From assembly GCF_032854445.1 (NCBI RefSeq), contig NC_088301.1, positions 8,864,281-8,928,280 of the forward strand: a DNA stretch of 64,000 nucleotides, read 5' to 3'. Both the position numbers and the translations under genes were made by a program. A model generated the notes under the pieces. The model ran no database searches. It was not told the origin of the DNA and saw nothing but the letters and a program-made list of their open reading frames with translations. Of the stretch, positions 28,501 through 39,103 are shown in pieces. The first letter of the stretch is position 1. Each line of letters begins with the position of its first letter. Source of the DNA: Liolophura sinensis. Lineage: Eukaryota > Mollusca > Polyplacophora > Chitonida > Chitonidae.

Positions 28501-31500
28501 TCTATGAAGGGAATTGTCATTTCTAAACTGTATGAATACGGTTAATTGTCTTCTCACCTGTGTGTATTTGTCTGCTCAGATCTCAACAGAAGCCGAGGGT
28601 AAGGAGTGGAGTGAGGAGACATCCTCCGCCCGTAACTATGTGTCATATCAGCCCAGCCTCAAACTGAATACCTCTAGTTCTAGCTCATCATTAAACAGAC
28701 AAGGTGAAAGTGGAAGTGGGCCCAACAAGAGTTACCATGACGACAGTTACCAGTCAGGGGGAGGTGGCCAAGATTTGATTGGCGGGTACACAAGGTAAGC
28801 AAACTTCTTGTTTTTTTCTGTCAGAAATATGTTTTGATATAAATGATCAGTTTGTAATATATATGAAGTATATAAATTATTTAATGCTGACTTATTTAAA
28901 TTGTTGTTAGAAATCTAAAGATCCCAGGGCCCACTTTCACAAAACTTTGTGAGTCAATTTTTATCGTTAATCAAGTTGGTGTATAATGATAAAACCAAGA
29001 CTGTGCGTTTTAGGAAAAAATGTTATGATACATATGACTAAGTTCCTAGAGTCATAGAATTAGCAAGGCTTTGAAACCAGGTTGGATCAATTTCATTTGT
29101 TTTCTTTCTCTTGAGAAATCCCATACCATTGGTAAGCATACTGTATACACAGAGTAATCTTCTGCCTTAAAGAAAACACTAAGTTAAGTATAAATGAGAT
29201 CAAAGACCATTCTACACTTTTCGTAAAATTAGCTTGATTTATTTTTATAGACTTAATTCAACTTAGTAAAATGCATTGGAAACTTTGCGTTTTATGTTGA
29301 CCTTTTCAGGCTATATTTCGACCAGGTGCATAACATCAGGTTTTTGCCATTTAATACTCGTAAACAGATTGATGAGATATATGAATTCATGCATACGCCA
29401 AATGCATGCATGCGATTAAAATAAATTATTTCAAGCAAAAAATGTGGATCTGATGTCACTGATACCCTCTGGGTCATTTCAGACAACCGTAGAATAGTTT
29501 AAAACCACTTTACTCAGTTGTATAATTCTAAAAAAGATTTAATTGAATCTGATATATACTTCCTTTTAATGTTTTCTTTGCATTTAAAGCCACAGTATAA
29601 TTGGTGAGCTCATTGGGCTGGCGCAGATAATACTGAGTTTCATTTTAATGTGCTTATTTGACATTTTCAGACAAAGTACATGAAGCTTTTTTGTTTTTTT
29701 GTTTTTTTTAACAATGGCTTAATAGTGTACATTTACGTATTCCTGGAATAATAAATTGCAACTCTGTGTGTAACCATGTGTGTGTGTGTGTGTTTTTTTG
29801 TTGTTTTTTTTTTTGTAATTTTTGCTTCTTGTGTGTGTTATCTAGAGATGAAGTCAATAAACACAAGGAAGACTTTTTTACCAGAAGGCAGATGGAAAAT
29901 GCCTCAAGACCAGAGTAAGTTTGTGAATCATTGCTTTATGTTTGCATACTATCACTTTATCCGGTTATGAATTTAATGGAAGGTATATCCAAATTATCGT
30001 AATATGCAGCCCTGATTGATAAAATTATGTTTTTTTTTTTCTGTGGCTTTCTTCCTCCCCAGGCTTGAGAATTGCACATAATTTCCACTTTGTTTGCACT
30101 GTCATGATCATTATGCAATATGGTTATTCAATTTAAAAAGGCTGTACAAGAGATTTTTGGCAAAAAAATCAGTGAGGGCAAATAGGATCAAATGTTCACT
30201 ATTATTTTGTTATAGCCCTAATAATGAACTTTGATCTGTGCATGTGTTACCATTCAAAATTGGCAATAAAGGTGATCAAATTCATAAAACTGGTCACATT
30301 ATAACTTTTTCAAACTTTAGAATCACTTAAATACCATAAATAGTCAATAATTTGAGTTATTCTTGGTAGAGACGGAAAGATTGATTTGATTGATGAATGT
30401 GGAATTTTGCCAAAAATCTTCTTCAAGACAAGATTAAATAGCTCATATAAAAATGACATTGTCTTGTGTTACAGTAATTTACCACCTAGCCAGGGAGGAA
30501 AGTACGTCGGGTTTGGAAGCAGTCCATCACCAGCAAAGAGCAACGATGACATGTTGGAAAACACCTTGTCATCACTATCTGCTGTATGTATAATGGTTAT
30601 TATATAATGATAATGATATCCCATGACTCAGCTGTCTAATGGCTAGAGCGTTTGTCATGTCTGTATCAACGATGGCAGACCTGGGATCAGTCCAGGGTTG
30701 AGTCATACCAAAGACTTTAACAATGGTACTTGCTACTGCCTCACTTGGAGTTCAGCAAGGAAAAATGACTGGCTGGAAGGATAATGTGACTGGGTGGGTG
30801 TCTTACACTCTTACACCGTATTAGTTTGAAAATAACTCTGTTCAAATCAAAGTTATGTTTCGGTTGTTGATGTAGCCATTATTCATGTGAAATGCAGAGA
30901 CTGAAAGTTACCATGCCCCAGGCATTTTGGAAGGTTAAAAATATGGAGTTGACACAAGAGCGAAATTGGAAACTGTAAATTTAAACATGAAAAGTGCTTT
31001 TCACCTCGTTAAACTGAATAGAATATACTGTTATGACCCAAACTGTCTGTATTATAAAGAAATGGCTTGTTTGAAATACACGACAGTTTAGCCACACAAA
31101 AAAGGTAACCAAAACCAGCAGATTTTATTTTACAACAATTTATTTGGATTAAACAAGAACAGATAACAAGGCTTTTACAAATACTAAAGTACTTAAGTTT
31201 AACAAGAAAGGATAGCAGTATCTATACAAATACTAAAGTACTTACATGTACAACGGTGTCAAGTCCAAACGGACGCATATACTCCACAATGCTTAAAAAT
31301 GCACAGAGGCAATATTCACAAGAGGGAAAATCCACAGTATAACTGAGTGTATGACGAAATATACACAAAATTCCACAGACAGGGTCCGTGTACCAATAAG
31401 CACTGTGTACAAAAGAGCACAAATTAAATATACAAGTTCAGACTGAACAAGTGCTCGTTGGAAATATGGTATAACAAAGCCAGAGACTATAAAGACCCCA

Positions 31501-32408
31501 AAATTCAGCACAAATGGCCTACTAAAGTAACACACAGCGAAAGCATCCAAATCTCTCAATAATTGTCCTTTCTCCTCCATTGACCTGCTTTTATAGGTCT
31601 TATATAGACTGGTGGAAATTTCTAGAATAAGAAAATTCTTAAACACTTGTTGTAAACAAACAGGCCCTGAACTGAGTGTATTCTGGAACATTCTAAGTCA
31701 GAGGCAGACAGCAGACCCTGAACTCAGCATATGTAAACAGTGGCAAGCTAAATTCAGAAGCTGGCGGCAGTTGTTCACATAACAATACAAATGGTGCACA
31801 TAGCAGAATATGCCCTTAATGTTTTTGGAAAAATAATTTTAGTTTAACATGGGATTGTTTTTAGGCTTCAAAGTTTGTTCTGAATTAAAAATTTTTCTCT
31901 TCAGTTGGTTTTTTTAAAAACAGCAAATGGCAGCTGTTTCAAACTTGGCAGCAAAATTCTTGCAGATATTATAGTTATGGGATTTGAAGTTTTTTCTTGG
32001 TCACTTAGTCTAGGAGAAACCAAGACATCATGCGCAAACATTTTGCTGCCCATTTTCAAACGGCTGCATTTTGCAGTTTTGTATAGAAACGACAGAAAGC
32101 ACTGTGCGGAAAGCAGAAAGTCACACTATCTCAATCCTTATCTTATAAGACAGAAGTTTTGACACTGAAGTAGCTCTTAAAGCTTTAAACAGTTTCTAAT
32201 GGTCTTGTGTAATTGTTGTGTGGATATCTTCCTGATTTAGATGTATGTAGGTGTGATTTACTCACATAGCAGTTTGTGACTGAACCGTTTTCAGTAAAAT
32301 GTCTACATATCTGTAATCACACATGGTGTGGTGTATTATTTACTTGTGCAGGGTTGGTCTACCTTTGCTTTGGGAGCTACCAAGTTTGCATCATCAGCTT
32401 CAGAAAAG
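25448..32408 (+). CDS. ARFGAP1: ARFGAP1, ADP-ribosylation factor GTPase-activating protein 1 (7 coding exons, 3' end not found)
   Basis: Speeds GTP hydrolysis by Arf1 on Golgi membranes and so controls COPI coat release. Seven exons give 264 codons with all phases matching. The ArfGAP domain comes first: zinc finger Cys22, Cys25, Cys42 and Cys45 (CFEC ... CLEC) and the catalytic arginine finger Arg50 in [12 protein letters not shown], then [19 protein letters not shown] and [17 protein letters not shown] Ser/Gly-rich linker and an [16 protein letters not shown] segment follow, then KYVGFGSSP and the start of the ALPS lipid-packing sensor ([20 protein letters not shown], about 238-257), a helix with Ser/Thr on its polar face that senses curved membranes. 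The start ATG has an in-frame TGA 18 nt upstream. Human ARFGAP1 has about 406 residues, so roughly a third is missing: the next exon was not found up to 64000. Confidence 0.95.
25508..27006 (+). other. ARFGAP1: ARFGAP1 intron 1
   Basis: Contains a dispersed repeat (25775-25965) also found at 56232. The rest is AT-rich with nothing recognised. Confidence 0.6.
25775..25965 (+). repeat. dispersed repeat, copy 1 of 2
   Basis: About 190 bp sharing TTTTTGGGACACCTG, GCTCTTTTTAGGCAATATAC and GAAATTAGAAGAAATGGGG with 56232-56446 in the same orientation. Type unknown. Confidence 0.65.
27007..27116 (+). CDS. ARFGAP1: ARFGAP1 coding exon 2 (zinc finger)
   Basis: Acceptor GATTTCAG, donor GTAAAT. Encodes [20 protein letters not shown], then [16 protein letters not shown] and part of Ser. 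Contains the CX2CX16CX2C zinc finger and Arg50. Confidence 0.98.
27411..27582 (+). CDS. ARFGAP1: ARFGAP1 coding exon 3
   Basis: Acceptor GTTTTAG, donor GTATGT. Encodes [20 protein letters not shown], then [20 protein letters not shown] and ALYRDK: the end of the ArfGAP domain, almost the same as in vertebrates. Phase 0 at its end. Confidence 0.98.
27811..27925 (-). mobile_element. TIR element family A, partial
   Basis: Reverse orientation: CCCTCAACCTTTTGACATAT, then GGGCTTCACAAAAAGTATAA and GCACAGAATAATGCCTTC. Internal deletion compared with full copies. Confidence 0.65.
28025..28080 (+). mobile_element. 3' end of a SINE-like repeat
   Basis: GAGTGAGTGAGTGAGTGCTT followed by GGGGTTTAATGTCGTACTCA, a tail type I associate with mollusc genomes (from memory). 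Confidence 0.6.
28580..28794 (+). CDS. ARFGAP1: ARFGAP1 coding exon 4 (Ser/Gly-rich linker)
   Basis: Acceptor TGCTCAG, donor GTAAGC. Encodes [20 protein letters not shown], then a linker with a run of nine Ser/Thr (TSSSSSS region) and [13 protein letters not shown]. The GKEWS motif matches human GREWS. The linker itself is not conserved, as is usual here. Confidence 0.95.
28795..29845 (+). other. ARFGAP1: ARFGAP1 intron 4
   Basis: Contains a relic like TIR family C (28931-29085) and a (GT)n/T-rich stretch (29770-29815) before the acceptor. Nothing else seen. Confidence 0.5.
28931..29085. mobile_element. TIR element family C, diverged copy
   Basis: Begins GGGCCCACTTTCACAAAACT. Resembles the element at 38963, whose right end is AAGTTTTGTGAAAGAGGGCC. 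The right end is eroded here. Confidence 0.45.
29846..29914 (+). CDS. ARFGAP1: ARFGAP1 coding exon 5
   Basis: Acceptor TTATCTAG, donor GTAAGT. Encodes (R)[19 protein letters not shown] then SRP and GA. The [12 protein letters not shown] motif is typical of invertebrate ArfGAP1 (from memory). Phase 2 at both ends. Confidence 0.93.
30475..30583 (+). CDS. ARFGAP1: ARFGAP1 coding exon 6
   Basis: Acceptor GTTACAG, donor GTATGT. Encodes (D)[19 protein letters not shown] then [17 protein letters not shown]. Matches human NRYVGFGNTPPP and LNNAMSSLYS. Confidence 0.96.
30584..32351 (+). other. ARFGAP1: ARFGAP1 intron 6
   Basis: Holds a full-length SINE family 2 copy (30612-30835). The stretch 31080-31760 has near-repeats of ACAAATACTAAAGTACTTA (31180 and 31225) and a 132-codon minus-strand frame of hydrophobic composition with no family resemblance. 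Confidence 0.5.
30612..30835 (+). mobile_element. SINE family 2, near full length with tRNA-like head
   Basis: A-box-like TAATGGCTAGAGCG and B-box-like CTGGGATCAGTCC spaced as in a tRNA promoter, followed by the family body (TGCTACTGCCTCACTTGGAG, AATGTGACTGGGTGGGTGTC). Confidence 0.75.
32352..32408 (+). CDS. ARFGAP1: ARFGAP1 coding exon 7 (ALPS motif)
   Basis: Acceptor TTGTGCAG, donor GTAAGT. Encodes [19 protein letters not shown], 19 codons, the core of the first ALPS amphipathic helix (human GWSSFTTGASRFASAAKEG). Phase 0. Last exon found. Confidence 0.95.
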
Positions 32409-32595
32409 GTAAGTGTAATTTGTGTCTGTGATTACAAGTTTTAGAGACTGTGATTTTGCCACCTTTGTGGATATTCAGGACTGAGATTTTTTATGGTTAT
32501 TACATTGAATGTTCAGTGATTGTTTGATAGTTCGTCATTTTCTATCAAATTACTGATTTAGAGTTCAGTATGTTTTCGGCTACACAGTGTGTATC

Positions 32596-32610
32596 GGGGG
32601 GGGGGGGGGG
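32596..32610 (+). repeat. 15-G run
   Basis: Uninterrupted run of 15 G in the ARFGAP1 sense strand, 187 nt past the exon 7 donor. Confidence 0.9.
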
Positions 32611-33418
32611 TTCAAGGGAGACTACTCTTGATGTACAGTATCAGTGTTTTGGGCATTATTGTTGTGAAATTGACCAGCCCCTAACCCTGTTCTGCGAATG
32701 ACTACAATATGGCAAATGCAAGGCCAGGTAAGTTATTTTTGAGATAACGCAGATTAATTGTACTGTTCATTCTGCTTTTCCATCAGCTAATATCTTTAGA
32801 AGAATTCATGAATATGTGAAATATCTGCTCCTAATGCCACCTGTATTTGTAATATACCAACTTTAATTCTAAACAATTCTCACTAAATCAGAGTCACCGA
32901 CGTTGATTGTTGAAGTTGTTCATATCAGTTATACTCCCAAGGGTGACAAAGGCATAATGTTGGCACCTGTGATGAAAATAATGTCGATTTCTTGTTTAGA
33001 ACTGCAGTAAATTTCCCTCATTGACACAAGCCTTTGTTTCAGCCATTTTCTGTACACTGTGGTCTGTACGTGTAGCCCACATGAAAATGAGTCATTACAG
33101 GTTTTAGTCGTAGGGTATAATTTTCCAGTTTCATACAAAAAGGTTACTTTACGGGATTTCTAGACCAATTTACAAAAGTACAGTCCATTCAGTAGCATTC
33201 TCCAAAGCGGCATATGGATGTATGTAATGTTTTATAATTACAATGTATGGTCTCGAGTGCATGTACATACATATGAAGTCGACAAAGCTGATAAATCCAT
33301 CTGGGGATGTGAAATATCATTTCAGTGATTTGATGAACATAGTGACCATGATATAGTTTATGCACTCATACCTGTGCCAGTGAAATGTTTAACACCTTAA
33401 TAAAATGTAAATTGAATA

Positions 33419-33538
33419 CACTGTACTCAGGAATATTTCACTTTTATGATGGCAGCCAGCATTATTGTGGGAGGAAACCGGGCAGAGCCTGGAGGAAGCC
33501 CACAGCCATCCGCAGATCCGGAGAGGAGACCAGCATAC
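33419..33538 (-). mobile_element. SINE family 1 copy with internal deletion
   Basis: Minus-oriented: ACTCAGGAATATTTCACTTT, then GGGAGGAAACCGGGCAGAGC and GAGAGGAGACCAGCATAC. The 'ggttgctggcagaccttcccacg' part is missing. Confidence 0.8.
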
Positions 33539-33887
33539 ATTGAATTTGCAGGCTGGGCAATTTATTTGTATGCATATAGGGAAACATTGTGGGAGTTACA
33601 ATATTACTTAGAAAGCATGTATGCCCACAATGTATGTTGCAGGATTAGAATTGTGGAATTAAGGCTAGGATATTCTGCATCATAAATGGTACTCTGTTTC
33701 TGCATAATTCATGATTTTAATCTTCATGAAGTTAACCAAGTTCATGCCTATCTATGCAGGTTACAATATGTAAAGTGGACTAAGTGATTCGAAACACGGG
33801 ACCAGTCAGCGAAACCTTGCAGGCACAATTTACATATTACCCAGCAAAACAAATGTTTTTTTACAGTGATAGCTATGGATGTGAATG

Positions 33888-33926
33888 GATACCTGATGTA
33901 TATTTAAGAAATATACATCAGGTATC
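33888..33926. repeat. perfect 18-bp inverted repeat with 3-nt loop
   Basis: GATACCTGATGTATATTT, loop AAG, then its exact reverse complement. No T-run follows, so a bacterial-style terminator reading does not apply. Confidence 0.95.
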
Positions 33927-34036
33927 AGGCACAGTGGACCACTCCCGTCTGCTGTGCATTATCTAGGTGATTTGAGAGGCCACTCGTTCTCACACAGTGG
34001 ACAACTCTTGTCTGCTGTGCATTATCTAGGTGATTT
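33927..34036 (+). repeat. 67-bp tandem duplication
   Basis: ACAGTGGACCACTCCCGTCT with TGCTGTGCATTATCTAGGTG is followed 67 bp later by ACAGTGGACAACTCTTGTCT with the same continuation. Confidence 0.8.
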
Positions 34037-34614
34037 CAGCATGGCAAACTATGTTTTATTTCTAGTCTAACATAACATTATGGAATAATGTTGCCATTAA
34101 GGGGCAATACCAATTTATCTGTCCTTTTTGCTAATATGTAATGGTCTAGTTGTGTTGTGATGATTTTGGGCCAGTGCCAGTGCAATGGGTGGAAAATAAA
34201 TCATCCAGTCAGGGCAAGGCACGTGACAGTTATTGAGCAATAAATGCACATTACCCGCATGTCAGTTCGAGTTTTGAATTTGAATATAACAGTTTAACGA
34301 AGATAGAGGAATGATGATTTTAAGTCAAACTAATAAAAAAACTGTCAGAAGTGAACTATTTATTTGTGAAGAAACTTGTAGATTCATTTGAAGCTTAAAT
34401 GTAAGGTGTTTTGTGAGATGGTAGAGTTGCCAAGAATTTGATGACCATGTGGAGCTGATTTCGACACTCAGGCCTTACAGCTTCTTCAACTCATCACACT
34501 GTTCTCTGGGTGACGGTAGCTATGGAGCCAGAGAAACAAGTCACAAAGATTTCTGATGACTGGGGGGAAACAACGGTTGAGTGTAAAACACTGCTCAAAG
34601 AGTGGTGTTGTTCT

Positions 34615-34890
34615 TTAGGCGGCCTCTGGGTGTATGTAACTCCTCAGACTGGACTCATTCCTGTGTCCAGTTAGGGACATTATCCCATATATTCCAGCAA
34701 TAGCGGGCTCAGAACAGTGGCTGCAGTGGTGGACCCAGTAGTTTGTGTACTGCTGACTCCTGAATCCCGGCAGATATCTGTTATCATCGAGCACAAGCTG
34801 TTGACTCCCATCGCTTGTTTGTAATACCAGCAATCCGCCTCTTTTGGAGGAGTTACTAGAATCATAGAGGATGGTGAAAAATGCATCGCT
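34615..34890 (-). pseudogene. Crypton-type tyrosine recombinase fragment (broken)
   Basis: Relic of the C-terminal catalytic part of a Crypton-like (DUF3504-type) tyrosine recombinase. One minus frame carries MGVNSLCSMITDICRDSGVS and AATVLS; a shifted frame carries YTNYWV before and GIMSLTGHRNESSLRSYIHP after. The GHRxESSLRSY block with its catalytic Tyr is the family signature (known from memory). At least two frameshifts split the domain, the usual TNH appears as TNY, and a stop follows soon after the Tyr block. The longest single frame here (125 codons) is therefore not a real protein. Confidence 0.75.
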
Positions 34891-36534
34891 GCTCATGTTG
34901 CACTTATCCAGATATAGTATTTTGATGGAAACAGACATTCTGACAGCAAAACCCAGCCTTGCTATTTCATTAGTAAAATGGAATTGTCCCAACGTCCAAG
35001 ACGAGGACGGAACTGTGGATAGATTGTCAATTTGAGCACACTTCGCTCACCATTGCTTAGTTTTTGGAGGTATATTGGAATTGAAAAATGCTTAACGCAG
35101 AACAGCAATATATTGATTTATACGACGTAAGACAAACCAAAGTTGACAGCATTTTATCCTGTGATACAACTAACCAGTGCTTTGTCAGGATAATCCTTAA
35201 CCAAGTCCCTTCAGGCTATGTATCATGTGGTCTTCATTATTGACAAAACGGATGATTTCTAACACATATGTTACAGTAATCAGTAGTGATGCTGTGATAG
35301 CTGCTGTTTGTATTGGGCTACATGTATGTTTCTCACACCTCTCTGATCACAGTTATTATATGGTCATCTCTAACCTGTACTGTGATTTTGAAGGTCACAT
35401 CTGTTATATATGTAGCCTTAACCTGTACATGACTGTGGTTTTCTCCGTCAGTTGTGAGAAGCATAGTGCTGATCACGGTGCTGATCATTCTGCTGATCGT
35501 GGCTAGCCACACATGCTTTTTGCTGTGACGTGAGCAGTCTGTTCAAAGGGACAAAGAATACAATGGCCTTTTTACCATGTGACTTGTATTTTGTAGGGAA
35601 AAGCCACATGTTCTTTTTTTTCTTTTAAAGATCAAAAACACAGATACATTATGTAACACATAGGTTAGTTTCTTCTACATACTGTATGTACATATATATA
35701 TTTAGTGGGCCAAGCTTGATTAGCTTGACTTAATTGGCCCAGCAAAATGTGATATAAAGATAGGCCTGTTTATATAAATGTAACTGAATCAAGGCAGGTA
35801 TGATGTTAAGGTAATGCGATAAAGGATAGTTGAATTAGCATTGTTTTACTGAAAATTAATTTTTCATAGAGAGATTTCTTTACAAAAACAAAAATTTAAT
35901 CACTAAGGTCATGTCTCGGTTTGTTAATTAATTGATTATGTTATTGAAGCTCAAAATAAAAACTGAGCCATTTTTTCACAAAAGATGTTGTACATGTACG
36001 ATAATCGCACATACAGAACAGTGGTGTATTAATAGTGACGTACAAAATACCGTACGACAAATGCATGATAAAAAAAATGTTGCACGCTGTCTGCCTTTGG
36101 GATAATTGACAGCACATATCACATTCCAATAATTGCAACAAATTCCAGCTCATGGAATTTTATCAGAAAAGCCATTGTGTAAGAATGGGCTTTCTCCTCA
36201 GGACTAGGACTCAGTGATGCTTTGGGGAAATTAAATGTGTTAGGCCTACATATTAAAGACAGGAAGTGACTTTACAATCTGGAGTGCCGAACTTTGAAAA
36301 TTGAAACAGTATGATTGACCAAAATAAGACATCAATTGAGAAATTGTGATCATGTACCTGTACCTACCTGTGCTATTTCACTGATTGATTGTTACTTTGT
36401 TACTGGCCTTGAGAACACTCTATTTTTCAATAACAACAAACAAAAACCCCATATTTTGATAAATGCTGATACGGTTGTGAAAGCTTTTAGTTGCCTTTTT
36501 CAGTAGAATGAAACATCAGGCTGTTTCTTAAAAA

Positions 36535-36690
36535 CCATTAGCAACTTCCAGTAAGATTTATGTACCTTTTAATTTATTTTGGAGACAGAATTATGTTGGT
36601 TCCTTAAGGAAATTTGAGGGCTTCACAAAAAGGACAGGTTTATCAGTCAACACAGAGTAATGCCCTCAGAACATACTTAAATAAACATCT
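36535..36690 (-). mobile_element. TIR element family A, partial
   Basis: Reverse orientation: TGGAGACAGAATTATGTTGG, then GGGCTTCACAAAAAGGACAG and CAACACAGAGTAATGCCCTC. Terminal repeats eroded. Confidence 0.6.
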
Positions 36691-37765
36691 AGCAAACATG
36701 CCAAAATGATCTTGTCAGGTAACAGTGCCACTGCCTGAATTTGGAGAAATTTTCATAGATGTGTTTACTTTAATTAGCCATACAAATGTTACTGTTCAAT
36801 GTTCCAGTGAATAGTCAGTTTACTGTGAAGTTTCACAAACTTTCAGTGACATAATAGTAGAGCATAGGAAGTGTAAACAAGTGTAAGAAATGCTGCGTTC
36901 AAGGGAGGAACGCGTTTTGGTACGCAATTTGTGTTTCCCTTAGTCACTGTAAAAACATGCTTTTTCTACCCATGCTGTGAGAAAAAAAAACCTAGAGTGT
37001 GCACTGTTCAAGTTAATAAAACTTTGAATAGTTAAAGGTCTCCCAGGATCATGCAACTGTCTCTTGGACTTGCATGTAAGTCGGACATCGCTTTGACTTC
37101 GGATCAAACTACTGTATAAAATTACATATATCTTTATCCAATTACATGTATGTACTTTTTATTTTGATGCTAAGGGTTGTTTTAGACCTCAATGACGAAA
37201 TAGAAATAGAGTTTAAATTTATGTTCAAGTCTAGGAACAATACCACAGGACACCTTAGGTCTGATTTAAGTCTATTCAGCTTTGTGATCCTGGAATTTAA
37301 ATCTCAGACAGAAATGGATGGAGAAGGACAGCCTGGGCTCCTTGCTCTGAATCTCCAGATAGCCCTCCTCACCCCACATGCTATCATCAACTCATTTTCA
37401 TACATAACTCCGGATATTATGATGCTTCATACATGTACATGTAACATGCACAGATAATGCAAGTGTGATGATCAGAAAATTTTTTTTTTTATCAAAATTC
37501 AGTACGAGTTTGGAGGTTATGCCTAACAAGCATATTTATGATAATAGTCTAATAGGGCTATTTTGCAACCTGCTGTCTGTCCATTGATCTCTCACAACAT
37601 TGGAACCCTTATCTGAAGAATTCTGATCATTACATATGCTAAATAGAGAAAGAATTTAAGGATTGTTGTCACTGGCTATTTTATTTGAAGTGTCAGTTTT
37701 GACAAGGTGAACATTTTTGACCATATCAATGGCAGTTGTAGTGTGCTCTAAGGGCTTTAGAGTTG

Positions 37766-37769
<4 letters not shown>

Positions 37770-37806
<37 letters not shown>

Positions 37807-37827
37807 TATATATATATATATATATAT
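37770..37827. repeat. (TA)n microsatellite
   Basis: About 58 bp of alternating TA with two small interruptions. Confidence 0.95.
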
Positions 37828-38962
37828 GGCTGAATGTATGCGGGGCAGTATGAATATTAAGAAGGAGATGCCCAAATATGATAAGCTCGGGTGCTGTTAC
37901 CCAGCTCTAATTAACATGCACATACAAGTTCATTGATATCCTGCCAGTACATATTCCCCATACATCAAGACAGGTGTTGGAAAGAAAAATTGGTTACCCT
38001 AAGGATTTGAACCATTGCCTAGGGATCCTTCAATAACATTTGATATTTACAAGTAAACGCCATCCTGTAAATGTCCTTGTAGTATAAGAGCCACACTTAG
38101 GTTGTAGTAGACCCTGGGGAACAACAACAAGCAGACTGTTATGACAGCTGGTGTCTCCTAAACCCCCAAGGTAAATTGCCTGAAAGGTCAGCCTGTAATC
38201 AAGGCTGGGATTTCAAAGACATGGACTTGTTACCCGAAGATCTCTCCTTCCGTTACTTCCTCCAGCCAGCGATCATCCATGGTGTAAATTTAGGCAAAGT
38301 CCTTAAATGTTCATCCCCTGGATGTAAAAATAACTCCCGACCAGGAAGCTTTAAAATGGTTCCAGCTTAGCCACTGTGCTTTTCCTGTTAGTTGGATATG
38401 GAATTCCAAAGGTCACTGTTTTTTTGTAGAGTAAGTGTGTCTTGAAATTCATTTGAAATAACATTGCTGTTATTTGAAGTTACAAATTGGGAACTAGCAT
38501 TATTGCTTGCATTGTGAAAAATTTGCAGTATTGCATAAGATAAACAATTTAATATTACTACGAACAAGAATTATATTGCCTGAGTTAAGATTTGGCAACA
38601 TTGTCATGGTTAAGAAATGAAAGATAACGCAGGATAAACATCCTATGTATGTTTGTACCTTGTAAGGTTTGAACAATCAATACTTGTAATGCTATTATTT
38701 GGTCCAAAGCATCAAGTATTATTTTTCTTATTATAGGAAACTTCTATTTTTGTTTGACGAGTTCATTTACATGTAAAGATACTGATTTTGCAGATAACTT
38801 TTAATTCAGGCAGCCTGCATGTCTGTCAAGGAAGATAACTGTCAGAGGTGTGGTCCATGCATATTTAAACCAAAAGAAAAGAAAATGTGGTATATTTTCA
38901 TTGTAGTATTGTTGGGTTAAGATTTAAAAGATTGCTTGGGTTAAGGTTTTAAAATATTGCTT

Positions 38963-39103
38963 AGGAGCCATTTGCACAAAACTTCATGAGTAATATTTCT
39001 GGTATCTTTTTTTCATAAAAGATATTCTGTTTTGTAGTGCCATAAGTTGTTTACGCGAAAAGTTATGAAAAATTGATTTACTAAGTTTTGTGAAAGAGGG
39101 CCT
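38963..39103. mobile_element. TIR element family C (MITE-like)
   Basis: About 140 bp. Left end GGAGCCATTTGCACAAAACT, right end AAGTTTTGTGAAAGAGGGCC, inverted and imperfect. No coding capacity. Confidence 0.6.

Larger units (their letters stand above)
27583..28579 (+). other. ARFGAP1: ARFGAP1 intron 3
   Basis: Holds a partial TIR family A copy (27811-27925), a mollusc-type 'gtgagtgagtg' repeat tail (28025-28080) and, at 28135-28300, a stretch with a diverged inverted relative at 30125-30310. Confidence 0.55.

Noticed and set aside
31293-31691. 132-codon minus frame as a membrane protein gene
   Set aside because: Hydrophobic composition is expected from AT-rich DNA. No family resemblance and no splice or promoter support.
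32669-32719. Possible ARFGAP1 exon ending at AAGGCCAG|GTAAGT
   Set aside because: A good donor, but the frame (MTTIWQMQGQ) does not resemble ARFGAP1 after the ALPS motif and the acceptor is weak.
34615-34992. 125-codon minus frame as an intact gene
   Set aside because: The recombinase similarity jumps between two frames, so the single frame is a chance path through a broken gene.
38176-38370. 64-codon plus frame with Cys residues
   Set aside because: No splice support and no recognisable family. The length is expected by chance.
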